Below, in pieces: positions 15,067-22,677 of a stretch of DNA of 34,360 nucleotides. The position numbers and the translations under genes were made by a program. Position 1 is the stretch's first letter. Every line of letters begins with the position of its first letter. The stretch is from assembly GCF_014656075.1 (NCBI RefSeq), contig NZ_BNBS01000086.1, forward strand, positions 1-34,360, read 5' to 3'. The notes beneath the pieces are model-generated. The model saw only the letters and a program-made list of their open reading frames with translations. It was not told where the DNA came from and searched no databases. This stretch comes from Streptomyces hydrogenans (GTDB lineage Bacteria > Actinomycetota > Actinomycetes > Streptomycetales > Streptomycetaceae).

Positions 15067-17025
15067 TTGATCACGCGTGCCTTCGACCGGTCGGCGATGA
15101 GCTGGTCCTACGAGATGCACCTGCAACCCATGCTGTCCGCCTCCGACATCGAGGGGCTGCCGTTCGGCTCCGTCTTCGGCAGCGTCCCCGGGCACACCGT
15201 CTCGAAGCGCCACGCCCACCAGGACGGCGAGATGTTCATCGTCCTGGCGGGCCGGGCGGTGGTGCTGCTCGGGGACGAGGAGCGCGAGCTGGGTCCCGGC
15301 CAGGTCTGCTACCTGTCGCCGTTCGGCTTCCACGAGATCCGCAACGACCACGACGAGCCCTTCGACATCGTCTCGGTGTACTGGGAGCACATCCCGAGCG
15401 CCGTCGCGGTCCTGGACAAGGCGCCGCCGCGCGACCAGCTGGCCGACCGGACGCTGGTGTTCTGCCCGCCGCCGACGCCCAACGGCGGCCTGCACCTGGG
15501 TCACCTCGCCGGACCGTACGTCCGCGCCGACATGCTGGTGCGCGCGCTGCGCAGCATGGGCCGCGACGCCCGGTACGTCACCGGCACCGACGACCACCAG
15601 TCCTACGTGGCCGCCGCCGCCCGGCTGCGCGGCACGTCCCCGGTGAACGTGGCCACCGCCGAGGGCGACGCGATCGTGGCGACCCTGCGCGCGGCCGGCG
15701 TCGGCGTCGACCGGCTCACCCGCCCGGCCGGGGACCCGGAGCACGCCGGGCGGATCCGGAAGCTCCTGGACCTGGTGGCCGCCTCGCCCGCGGTGACGGA
15801 GGAGGAGCGGGAGACGGCGTACTGCCCGAGCTGCGAGCTGTCGCTGCACCAGGCGTTCGCCCGCGGCGCCTGCGCGCACTGCGAGGCGGCCAGCGACGGG
15901 GAGATCTGCGAGGCGTGCGGCCGGCCCAACGAGGCCCGGGAGCTGACCGGCGTGCAGTGCCGGATCTGCGGCACGGCGGCCGTCACCCGCCCCGAGCGGG
16001 CGCTCTGGCTCGACCTGAACGCCTACGCGGACGAGCTGCGGGAGTACCTGCGGGTCTCCTCCACCTCGCCCGACCTGCAGATCCTCGTCGAGCGGCTGCT
16101 GGACGAGGGGCTGCCGCCGTACCGGCTCGCCCGGACCTCCGCGTGGGGCGTCGACCTGGGCGAGGGCCGGGCCCTCGACGCCTGGGCGGACCTCGCCCTC
16201 ACCTTCCTGGACGCGGCCCGGTCGGAGTCCGAGGACGGCGGCCCGGCGCGGATCGCGCTCTTCCTCGGCTACGACAACAGCTTCTACTACGCGGTGCTGC
16301 TGCCGGTCCTGGCCTTCGCGGCCGGGCTCGGCGAGCACCTGCCCGCCGCGTTCGTCACCAACCAGTTCCTGCACCTGGGCGACGAGAAGTTCTCCACCAG
16401 CCGGGGCCACGCCGTCTGGGCGGACGACGCGCTCGCCGCGGCCGGCCCGGACGCCGTGCGCCTGGCGCTGCTGCGCGACGCCCCGGAGGGGCGCGTCACC
16501 CGGATCACCGAGGAGCGCGCCGGCCGGCTGACCGAGGACCCGCTGTACCTCGCCGCGCACGCCTGGCTCGACGGCTTCGCGGCGCTGGGCGACGGCGCGG
16601 TGCCGGGCACCGGCGCCTGGACCGACGCGCACCGCGAGTTCTACCGCTACCTCAACCTGACCACGCGTCAACTCGACGGCCTGGTGCTGCCGGAGGCGTT
16701 CAGCGCGCGCGGCTACGTCGACCTCCTGGAGTCCTTCGTCCGGCGCTGCGCCGAGTTCCGGGCGACGGAGGAGGTGGCCCGCCGGGTCCCGTCGCTGGCG
16801 GAGGAGGCGCGGACCAGCCTGGCCCTGGAGTACCTGGCGGCCAAGGTGTTCGCCGCGCTGGCCTGGCCGGTCACGCCCGGCCTGGCCGAGCGGGCGTGGG
16901 AGTGGCTGGGGCTGCCGGGCACGCCGGTGCGCGAGGCCGACTGGTCCTTCCTGCCCTCCGGCACCCGGTGCACGGCGCCCGCGCCCGTGTCCGCGCTCAC
17001 GCCCGCCGCGAGCGGTCGGTCGTGA
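15067..17025 (+). CDS. Cupin / methionyl-tRNA-synthetase-like fusion, hydrazine synthetase family
   Basis: This 652-residue protein is the signature enzyme of the cluster. Residues 1-115 are a cupin with both metal motifs: HAH at 49-51, Glu55, then Pro85-x-Gly87-x-His89 and Asn93. Residues about 128-640 resemble a class I methionyl-tRNA synthetase: HLGH (143-146, for HIGH), two four-Cys zinc knuckles (Cys253, 256, 269, 272, 281, 284, 298, 301), KFSTS (441-445, for KMSKS) and a helical C-terminal region. In Spb40 of the s56-p1 pathway this architecture joins N6-hydroxylysine to an amino acid (glycine) through an N-N bond: the MetRS part activates, the cupin rearranges. The same is expected here; the amino-acid partner is not fixed by sequence. 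The start is TTG 15067 behind AGGGGGT; the next ATG (15097) would trim the cupin. Its TGA overlaps the following GTG. Confidence 0.92.
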   Translation: MITRAFDRSAMSWSYEMHLQPMLSASDIEGLPFGSVFGSVPGHTVSKRHAHQDGEMFIVLAGRAVVLLGDEERELGPGQVCYLSPFGFHEIRNDHDEPFDIVSVYWEHIPSAVAVLDKAPPRDQLADRTLVFCPPPTPNGGLHLGHLAGPYVRADMLVRALRSMGRDARYVTGTDDHQSYVAAAARLRGTSPVNVATAEGDAIVATLRAAGVGVDRLTRPAGDPEHAGRIRKLLDLVAASPAVTEEERETAYCPSCELSLHQAFARGACAHCEAASDGEICEACGRPNEARELTGVQCRICGTAAVTRPERALWLDLNAYADELREYLRVSSTSPDLQILVERLLDEGLPPYRLARTSAWGVDLGEGRALDAWADLALTFLDAARSESEDGGPARIALFLGYDNSFYYAVLLPVLAFAAGLGEHLPAAFVTNQFLHLGDEKFSTSRGHAVWADDALAAAGPDAVRLALLRDAPEGRVTRITEERAGRLTEDPLYLAAHAWLDGFAALGDGAVPGTGAWTDAHREFYRYLNLTTRQLDGLVLPEAFSARGYVDLLESFVRRCAEFRATEEVARRVPSLAEEARTSLALEYLAAKVFAALAWPVTPGLAERAWEWLGLPGTPVREADWSFLPSGTRCTAPAPVSALTPAASGRS

Positions 17026-18224
17026 GCGACCCCGACGGGGCCGGCCCGGCCGGCTCCCGTGACGGCGGGGGGCTCCCCGCCGTCACGGACGTCGTGGCGG
17101 TGGGCGCCGGGATCACCGGCGCCGCCGTCGCGCACCACCTGGCGCGCCGGGGCGCGTCCGTCGTCGTCCTGGAACAGGCGCCCCGGCCGGGCGCCGGGGC
17201 GACCGGGCCCTCCGGCGGCATGGTGCGCGCCTACGACCCGGACCCCGCGACCGCCGCCCTGGCCCTGGCCGAGCACGCGGTCTACCGGGACCCGGCACAG
17301 TGGGCGTCGGGCCGGGCGCCGCTGCGCGCGGTCGGCGCGGTGACCGTCGCGGATCCCGCCGAGGAGGCCTCCTTACGGGCGGCGGCCGGGCGGATCAACA
17401 CGGCCCTCGGCACCTCGGCGCACGTGGTCGCGGGGCCCGCCGAGGCGGCGGGCGTCCGGCTGGCCGGCGGGGTCGCCCTGGTCGAGCCGGAGGCGGGCTT
17501 CGTGACCCCGGCCGAGGTCACTGCGGACTGGCTGGAGCAGGCGCGCGCCGACGGCGCCGTCGTCCGCTGCGGGGTCCGCGTCCGGGCCGTGGAGGCGCGC
17601 GGCGGGCACCCGGTGGTGGTCACCGACGCGGGGACGGTCCGGGCCGGGGCCGTGGTCTCGGCGGTCGGCCCCTGGGCGGCCGACCCGGTGCCCGGGCTGC
17701 GGCCGGCCGTCCCGGTCCGCTCCCGGTCCATCCAGGTGAGCATCGTCGGGCGGCGGCCCGACGCGCCGGCCCACGCGACCTTCGTGGACCTGCGGACCGG
17801 TCTGTACGCCAAGCCGGTCGCCGCGGACCGGACGCTGATCGGCATGCCCCACCTGGTGTGGGACGCGCCGGTCGACGCCCGCCCCGATCCCGCCCACGCG
17901 CGGGCGACCCTCGCGGCGCTCACCCCCCACTTCCCGTGGCTGGCGACCGCGCCGCACCTCGACACCCTCCGCGCGGCGGACGCCTACGGCCCGCCCGCCG
18001 AGGACGGCGGCCCGGCCTCCGGGCTGCTGACCGGCACCGGCGTACCGCGCGTCTGGGCCGTGCGCGGCTGGAACGGCGGCGGCGTCAAGACCGCCCCGGA
18101 GGCCGGCCGCCGCATCGCCGCCGCCCTCCTGGCCGACCCGGGCGGCGCCGCGCACGGCACAGGTCCCGGCGACGCCCGCCCCGGCGGCGCCGGAAGCACC
18201 ACGTGTCCCGGCACCGGCCCCTGA
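17022..18224 (+). CDS. DAO-family FAD oxidoreductase, probable hydrazine-releasing oxidase
   Basis: This 400-residue flavoprotein belongs to the D-amino-acid/glycine oxidase family. The FAD fold is DVVAVGAGITGAAVAHHLARRGASVVVLEQ (about residues 23-53), then ATGPSGGMVRAYDPD. The C-terminal FAD segment is VWAVRGWNGGGVKTAPEAGRRIA, the usual DAO ending. It overlaps the hydrazine synthetase gene by 4 bp, the same partnership as in the s56-p1 and triacsin clusters. There the homologue oxidatively cleaves N6-(carboxymethylamino)lysine to hydrazinoacetic acid and 2-aminoadipate 6-semialdehyde. Leu118 is a TTA codon (17373-17375), implying bldA dependence. The last 30 residues are Gly/Pro-rich and probably disordered. 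The exact bond cut here is inferred from family and context. Confidence 0.85.
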   Translation: MSDPDGAGPAGSRDGGGLPAVTDVVAVGAGITGAAVAHHLARRGASVVVLEQAPRPGAGATGPSGGMVRAYDPDPATAALALAEHAVYRDPAQWASGRAPLRAVGAVTVADPAEEASLRAAAGRINTALGTSAHVVAGPAEAAGVRLAGGVALVEPEAGFVTPAEVTADWLEQARADGAVVRCGVRVRAVEARGGHPVVVTDAGTVRAGAVVSAVGPWAADPVPGLRPAVPVRSRSIQVSIVGRRPDAPAHATFVDLRTGLYAKPVAADRTLIGMPHLVWDAPVDARPDPAHARATLAALTPHFPWLATAPHLDTLRAADAYGPPAEDGGPASGLLTGTGVPRVWAVRGWNGGGVKTAPEAGRRIAAALLADPGGAAHGTGPGDARPGGAGSTTCPGTGP

Positions 18225-18330
18225 GCCGGCCGACCGCACGGCCCCGTTCGACCGCCCGCGACCGCCGCACGACGGCGCCGCCGGGCCCGCTCCACCACCA
18301 CTTCTGTCCGCATTCCATCAAGGGGGAACA

Positions 18331-19614
18331 GTGACGCGCTGCCACGACGTGCTCGGCATCGGCTTCGGTCCGGCCAACCTGGCTCTCGCCATCGCCCTGG
18401 AAGAAGAGGGCCACGACCTCGACATACGGTTCCTGGAGGCCCGGCCGGGCCCGTCCTGGCAGAGCGCGATGATGCTCGACGGCTCGGACATCCAGAACCA
18501 CCCCGTGCGCGACCTGGTGTCCCTGCGCAACCCGCGCAGCCGCTACAGCTTCATCAACTACCTGTTCGAGAACGGGAGGCTGCTCGACCACCTCAACCTC
18601 CCGGTGGAGTTCCCGCTGCGCAAGGAGTACGCGCAGTACGTCACCTGGGCCGCCGGCCACTTCGAGCGGCTGGTCGACTACGGGGTGCACGTCACCGGCG
18701 TCACCCTGGAGCGGGACGCCGAGGGCCGGCCGCGCTACACCGTCACCACCTCGGCCGGCGAGACGCTCCAGGCGCGCTCCCTGGTCATCGGCACCGGGCG
18801 GGCCCCGTTCGTCCCGGAGCCCTTCGACACCGTGGACTCGCCGCGCGTCTTCCACCTGACGCGCTACCTGCCGGCCCTGCGGGAGCTGGAGGAGGCGGGC
18901 GGGGCGCCGCGCAGGGTGACGGTCGTCGGCGGCAGCCAGAGCGCCGTCGAGCTCACCCTCGACCTCGCCCGGCGCTACCCGAAGGCCGAAGTCACCACGC
19001 TGGTGCGGTCGCTGACGCTCCGCGAGAAGGACACCAGTCCGTTCAGCGAGGAGGGGTACTTCCCCGGCTTCACGGACTACTACTACGGCGCCTCGCGCGA
19101 GCGGAAGGACGCCATCGACCAGTACATGCGGCTGACGAACTACTCGTCGGCCGACGGGGACGTCCTGCGCGAGCTGTACCGGCTGATCTACGAGCAGCGG
19201 CTCGACGGCGAGCAGCGGGTCTTCGTCAGCGGCAGCCGTCAGGTCCGGGCGGTCGCCGTGGACGGGACCGGGGTGCGGATGACCGTGGACGAGCTGAACA
19301 CCGGGGAGTCGGAGGAGCACGAGGCCGACTTCGTGGTGCTCGCGACCGGCTTCCGCGACCTCGGCCCCGCCGCCCACCAGGAGCGCGTCCCCGCGCTGAT
19401 GGGCGGGCTCGCCGCGGACTTCGCCTTCGACCCGCACGGCTATCTGTCGGTGGGCCCGGACTACGAGGTGCGGCCGGTGGCGCCGGACACCCCGGCGCTC
19501 TTCCTCAACGGCCTGTGCGAGTCCAGCCACGGCATCGGCGACGCCGGCTCCTTCAGCCTGCTGTCGCTGCGGGCCAAGGTCATCGCGGAGAGCCTCCGGA
19601 AGCGCCTCCCGTGA
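18331..19614 (+). CDS. L-lysine N6-monooxygenase-type flavoprotein
   Basis: This 427-residue class B N-hydroxylating monooxygenase has an FAD motif GIGFGPANLALA (from residue 9), the substrate/FAD segment SWQSAMMLDGSDIQNHPVRDLVSLRNPRS, an NADPH motif VTVVGGSQSAVE (about 196-207) and the late LATGF motif (about 336). This is the lysine/ornithine hydroxylase family (IucD, SidA, PvdA). Next to a cupin/MetRS fusion the expected product is N6-hydroxylysine, the nucleophile for N-N bond formation; ornithine or another diamine acid cannot be excluded. GTG 18331 has AGGGGGA at 18321-18327. The 106-nt gap before it (18225-18330) shows no clear terminator, so it is likely in the same transcript. The stop overlaps the permease start by one base (TGATG). 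Confidence 0.9.
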   Translation: MTRCHDVLGIGFGPANLALAIALEEEGHDLDIRFLEARPGPSWQSAMMLDGSDIQNHPVRDLVSLRNPRSRYSFINYLFENGRLLDHLNLPVEFPLRKEYAQYVTWAAGHFERLVDYGVHVTGVTLERDAEGRPRYTVTTSAGETLQARSLVIGTGRAPFVPEPFDTVDSPRVFHLTRYLPALRELEEAGGAPRRVTVVGGSQSAVELTLDLARRYPKAEVTTLVRSLTLREKDTSPFSEEGYFPGFTDYYYGASRERKDAIDQYMRLTNYSSADGDVLRELYRLIYEQRLDGEQRVFVSGSRQVRAVAVDGTGVRMTVDELNTGESEEHEADFVVLATGFRDLGPAAHQERVPALMGGLAADFAFDPHGYLSVGPDYEVRPVAPDTPALFLNGLCESSHGIGDAGSFSLLSLRAKVIAESLRKRLP

Positions 19615-20792
19615 TGGAGCCCCCGGAAGCGGCCGGCCCGTCGGCCGCCGCCTGGGCGGCGGCCGGGCGGCCGGTGCGGACGCTCGCGGCCCGGGTGGCC
19701 GGGGGCGTCCTCGGCGCCGGGATGCTCGTCATGCCGCCCGTCGTCGTGGCGCTGGCGAACGGGGACGGGCTCCTCGTCTGGACGGCGCACGTCCTGCTGG
19801 GCGGCGCGGTCGCCCTGGTGCTGGCCGCGCTGGTCCGCGCCAGGATCGGCCCGGCCTCCCTGGCGGGGGCCGTCGGCGCCCTGCTGGGCACGTGGGCGGA
19901 GCGGGTGGTGGACGGCGTCTTCGCGGTCGCCTTCACCGCCGGGCAGGCGGCGATCGCCTGGTTCGCCGCGACCGCCCTGCTGACGGCGGCCGACGGCGCG
20001 CCGCCCCGGGCGGGAACGGAGACGCTGCCGCTCGCCCTCGCCGTGCCCGTGGCGGCCGGGGCGGCGGCGCTCGGCCCGCGGACCCTCCCGGCCCCGGTCC
20101 TGCGGTGGCGCCCCTGGGTCACCGGCGTCCTGGCCCTCGCGTGCGCCGTGTGGGCGCGGCCGGGCGACCCTGCGGCGTGGGCCGGCACACCGCTGGCGCC
20201 GTCGGGGCTCACGCCGGACGGCGCGCTGTGGCTGGCCCTCGCGGCGCTGTTCTTCGCCGGCGTCGGCTGGGAGGCCGTCACCGGCGCCGCTCCCGCGACC
20301 GCGGCCGGACCGGGGCGGACCGCCGCGGGCGTGCTCCTGGGGACGGCCGCCGTGGCCGTCGTCTACCTGGGGCTCGCGGCGGTCCAGGAACGGGCGGCGC
20401 CGGGACCCGCCCCGGCACCGCTGCGCTGGGCGCTCGCCGGGGCCACCGGCGCCGTGCTCGCCTCGTACGTCTTCACCAACGTGAGCACGGCGGCCCGGGT
20501 CGCGGCCCGGCTGTACCCCGGCGGCCGGCGCTCCGCCGAGCGGGGCCCGGCGCGGGCCCTGGTCGTGGCCGTCGGCGCGGCCTGCTGCGCCTTCGCCTGG
20601 GCGGGGGCCCGGGACGGCGGCGTACCCCTGCTGCTGCTCGGTCCGGCGGCGGCGGCGCTGACCGGCTACGCGCTGGGCGCCGGCGCGGCCGCCCGGCACG
20701 GCGGGCCGGCGCTGCGGTGCGCCGGGCTCCTGCTGGTCGCGGTGCTCGCGGGCCTGGCGGTGCTCGGCGTACCGGCCCTGTCCGGTGCGTGA
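19614..20792 (+). CDS. APC-type amino-acid permease-like membrane protein
   Basis: This is a 392-residue, very Ala/Leu-rich integral membrane protein with about 11-12 hydrophobic segments. TM1 reads RVAGGVLGAGMLVMPPVVVALA, matching the GxxxGxGIFxLP-like start of amino acid/polyamine/organocation transporters. Further helices include FFAGVGWEAVTGAAP and ASYVFTNVSTAARVAARLYPGG, the latter resembling APC TM8. Coupled by a one-base overlap to the N-hydroxylase, it probably exports the amino-acid-like product or imports a precursor. Direction cannot be read from sequence. The 85 nt after the gene are strongly pyrimidine-rich. Confidence 0.82.
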   Translation: MEPPEAAGPSAAAWAAAGRPVRTLAARVAGGVLGAGMLVMPPVVVALANGDGLLVWTAHVLLGGAVALVLAALVRARIGPASLAGAVGALLGTWAERVVDGVFAVAFTAGQAAIAWFAATALLTAADGAPPRAGTETLPLALAVPVAAGAAALGPRTLPAPVLRWRPWVTGVLALACAVWARPGDPAAWAGTPLAPSGLTPDGALWLALAALFFAGVGWEAVTGAAPATAAGPGRTAAGVLLGTAAVAVVYLGLAAVQERAAPGPAPAPLRWALAGATGAVLASYVFTNVSTAARVAARLYPGGRRSAERGPARALVVAVGAACCAFAWAGARDGGVPLLLLGPAAAALTGYALGAGAAARHGGPALRCAGLLLVAVLAGLAVLGVPALSGA

Positions 20793-20877
20793 CCCCCGGC
20801 CCCCGGCCCGTACCCCCGCGCTCCTCCTCCCTTCCGCACGGCTCCCTTTCCACCCCCCATCTCCGAGGAGACCCCTC

Positions 20878-22128
20878 ATGAACGCCTCATCCCTCGAATC
20901 CGAGGTCCGCAGCTACAGCCGGAACTGGCCGGTGGTCTTCGACCGGGCCCGCGGCAGCCGTCTCCACGACCGGGACGGGCGCGCGCACCTGGACTTCTTC
21001 GCCGGCGCCGGCGCCCTCAACTACGGGCACAACCACCCGGTGCTGAAGCGGGCGCTGCTCGACTACCTGGAGCGGGACGGCGTCACGCACAGCCTGGACA
21101 TGCTGACCGCGGCCAAGGAGGACTTCCTGACCGAGTTCGGGGCGCGCGTGCTCGCGCCCCGGCGGCTGGACTACCGGGTGCAGTTCCCCGGCCCGACGGG
21201 CACCAACAGCGTGGAGGCCGCGCTGAAACTGGCCCGGAAGGTGACCGGGCGGCAGACGGTGGTGGCGTTCACCGGCGCCTTCCACGGCATGTCGCTGGGC
21301 TCGCTGGCCGTCACCGGGAACGCGTCCAAGCGGGCGGGGGCCGGCGTGCCGCTGGGGCACACCTGGCGCCTGCCGTACGACGGCTTCGCCGGGGGCCAGG
21401 TGTCCGGTCTGAAGCTGCTCGACAGCATGCTGGCCGACCGCAGCAGCGGCCTGGACCTGCCCGCCGCCGTGATCGTGGAGACGGTGCAGGGCGAGGGCGG
21501 GGTGAACCCGGCGGGCCCGGCGTGGCTCGCCGACCTGGCGGAGCTGTGCGACCGGCGGGGCATCCTGCTGGTCGTGGACGACGTCCAGATGGGCTGCGGG
21601 CGCACCGGCCCGTTCTTCAGCTTCGAGGTCGCGGGGATCACCCCGGACATCGTCTGCCTCTCCAAGTCCCTGAGCGGGTACGGGCTCCCGATGGCGCTCA
21701 CGCTCTTCCGCACCGAGCTGGACGTCTGGCAGCCGGGCGAGCACAACGGCACCTTCCGGGGCAACAACCCGGCCTTCGTGACGGCCGCCGCGGCGCTGCG
21801 GGAGTTCTGGGCGGACAGCGCCCTGGAGAAGCAGACCGAGGTGCGGGGCGCGCTGTTCGACGAGCGGCTCGGCGAGCTGGCCGAGCGGTACGCGGCGCAC
21901 GTCTCCGCGCACCGCGGGCGCGGCCTGGCGTGGGGCCTGGCCTTCCGGGACGCGCCGGTGGCCCGGCGGGTGGCCGACGCGGCCTTCGCCCGGGGCCTCC
22001 TGGTGGAGACCTCGGGCTCGGAGGACGAGGTGGTGAAGCTGCTGCCGCCGCTGACCGCCGGTGACGACGAACTGGCCGAGGGCCTCGACCTGTTGGGCGA
22101 GGCGGTGGCCGCGACCGTCGGCGGCTGA
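20878..22128 (+). CDS. EctB-like class III aminotransferase (diaminobutyrate or omega-semialdehyde type)
   Basis: This 416-residue PLP enzyme has the class III features: GTNSVEAALKLARKVTGR, AFTGAFHGMSLGSLAVTGN, VDDVQMGCGRTGPFFSFE and LSKSLSGYGLPMALTL with Lys263 as the PLP lysine. The stretch from there through LDVWQPGEHNGTFRGNNPAFVTAA is very close to ectoine EctB (diaminobutyrate-2-oxoglutarate transaminase). No EctA or EctC gene is nearby, so it is not for ectoine. It may make 2,4-diaminobutyrate from aspartate semialdehyde as a building block, or reaminate the 2-aminoadipate semialdehyde released by the DAO-type enzyme to recycle lysine. ATG 20878 has GAGGAG upstream. Confidence 0.87.
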   Translation: MNASSLESEVRSYSRNWPVVFDRARGSRLHDRDGRAHLDFFAGAGALNYGHNHPVLKRALLDYLERDGVTHSLDMLTAAKEDFLTEFGARVLAPRRLDYRVQFPGPTGTNSVEAALKLARKVTGRQTVVAFTGAFHGMSLGSLAVTGNASKRAGAGVPLGHTWRLPYDGFAGGQVSGLKLLDSMLADRSSGLDLPAAVIVETVQGEGGVNPAGPAWLADLAELCDRRGILLVVDDVQMGCGRTGPFFSFEVAGITPDIVCLSKSLSGYGLPMALTLFRTELDVWQPGEHNGTFRGNNPAFVTAAAALREFWADSALEKQTEVRGALFDERLGELAERYAAHVSAHRGRGLAWGLAFRDAPVARRVADAAFARGLLVETSGSEDEVVKLLPPLTAGDDELAEGLDLLGEAVAATVGG

Positions 22129-22135
22129 GCCGCCG
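22119..22135. terminator. Short stem-loop spanning the aminotransferase stop codon
   Basis: CGGCGGC (22119-22125) and GCCGCCG (22129-22135) form a perfect 7-bp stem with the stop codon TGA as the loop, between convergent genes only 26 nt apart. This is a plausible but weak bidirectional terminator. Confidence 0.35.
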
Positions 22136-22154
22136 GCGGGGGTGCGCCGCCCGG

Positions 22155-22577
22155 TCACGCGCCCGGCAGCGCGGCCGTCTCGGGCGTGCGGGCCGCGGCC
22201 TCCCCGGACGGGCCGCGTTCGGTGAACCAGTGGGTGCGGACGGCGTCCGTCGGCCGCGGTTCGCCGAGCGCGTCGAGGCCCCAGCCGGCCAGGGCCTCGA
22301 CGACCGGGCGCAGTTCCGCGCCGCGCCGGGTGAGCTGGTAGACGGTCGCGTTGGCGGGCCGCTCCAGGCGGCGGCGCTCGACCAGGTCCTCGCCCTCCAG
22401 CTGCTTGAGCCGGCTGGCGAGGATGTCGGTGGAGACGCCGGGGAGGTCGGCGTGGAGGTCGGTGTACCGCCGCGGGCCGTGCAGGAGCTCCCGGACGATC
22501 AGCAGACTCCAGCGCTCCCCCACCGCGTCCAGGGCTCGGGCGACGGCGCAGTACTGGTCGTAGCTTCGGCGTGGCAT
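22155..22577 (-). CDS. HxlR-family winged-helix regulator
   Basis: This is a 140-residue DNA-binding protein. Residues 1-105 are the HxlR winged helix: CAVARALDAVGERWSLLIVRELLHGPRRYTDLHADLPGVSTDILASRLKQLEGEDLVERR, including the near-invariant W-x-LLI-x-REL block, then TVYQLTRRGAELRPVVEAL. HxlR proteins usually bind as dimers to short palindromes and often sense electrophiles, redox state or small metabolites. A Cys at residue 10 is the only one I see. A palindrome (22608-22623) lies between it and the divergent AlaA-like gene. The ATG has no ribosome binding site but sits 7 nt after a good -10, so the mRNA is probably leaderless. It is the only regulator gene inside the cluster boundaries. 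Confidence 0.87.
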   Translation of the reverse strand: MPRRSYDQYCAVARALDAVGERWSLLIVRELLHGPRRYTDLHADLPGVSTDILASRLKQLEGEDLVERRRLERPANATVYQLTRRGAELRPVVEALAGWGLDALGEPRPTDAVRTHWFTERGPSGEAAARTPETAALPGA

Positions 22578-22583
22578 GGGGCC

Positions 22584-22611
22584 AGCATAGCCAAAGGGTT
22601 GGACTTTCCAA
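22584..22611 (-). promoter_or_regulatory. Predicted promoter of the HxlR gene (leaderless)
   Basis: Read on the minus strand, TTGGAA (22611-22606) and TATGCT (22589-22584) are separated by 16 nt. The expected start of transcription falls at or beside the ATG at 22577, explaining the missing ribosome binding site. The -35 overlaps the operator arm. Confidence 0.5.
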
Positions 22612-22623
22612 GTGCCTACTTGG
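22608..22623. promoter_or_regulatory. Probable HxlR operator (CCAAGTGCCTACTTGG)
   Basis: This 16-bp inverted repeat has perfect 6-bp arms (CCAAGT/ACTTGG) and a 4-nt spacer. It overlaps the -35 of the HxlR gene. On the other strand it lies between a TTGGAC (22599-22604) and a TAGAAC (22624-22629) that could serve the AlaA-like gene, so one bound dimer would control both directions. Confidence 0.6.
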
Positions 22624-22677
22624 TAGAACAAAGCAGCCACGGCGGCGCGGATGACGGTCACGGTCGGGAGGCCGCAG

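Noticed and set aside
15067..17025. A second housekeeping or antibiotic-resistant methionyl-tRNA synthetase
   Set aside because: The N-terminal cupin with full metal motifs, the non-standard KFSTS and the overlap with a DAO-type gene beside a lysine N-hydroxylase fit the hydrazine synthetase family better.
18331..19614. Hydroxamate siderophore biosynthesis
   Set aside because: There are no IucA/IucC-type synthetases, multimodular NRPS, or iron-siderophore transport genes. The partner genes point to N-N bond formation.
20878..22128. Ectoine gene cluster
   Set aside because: Only an EctB-like gene is present. There is no ectA, ectC or ectD, and the neighbours are unrelated to osmolyte synthesis.
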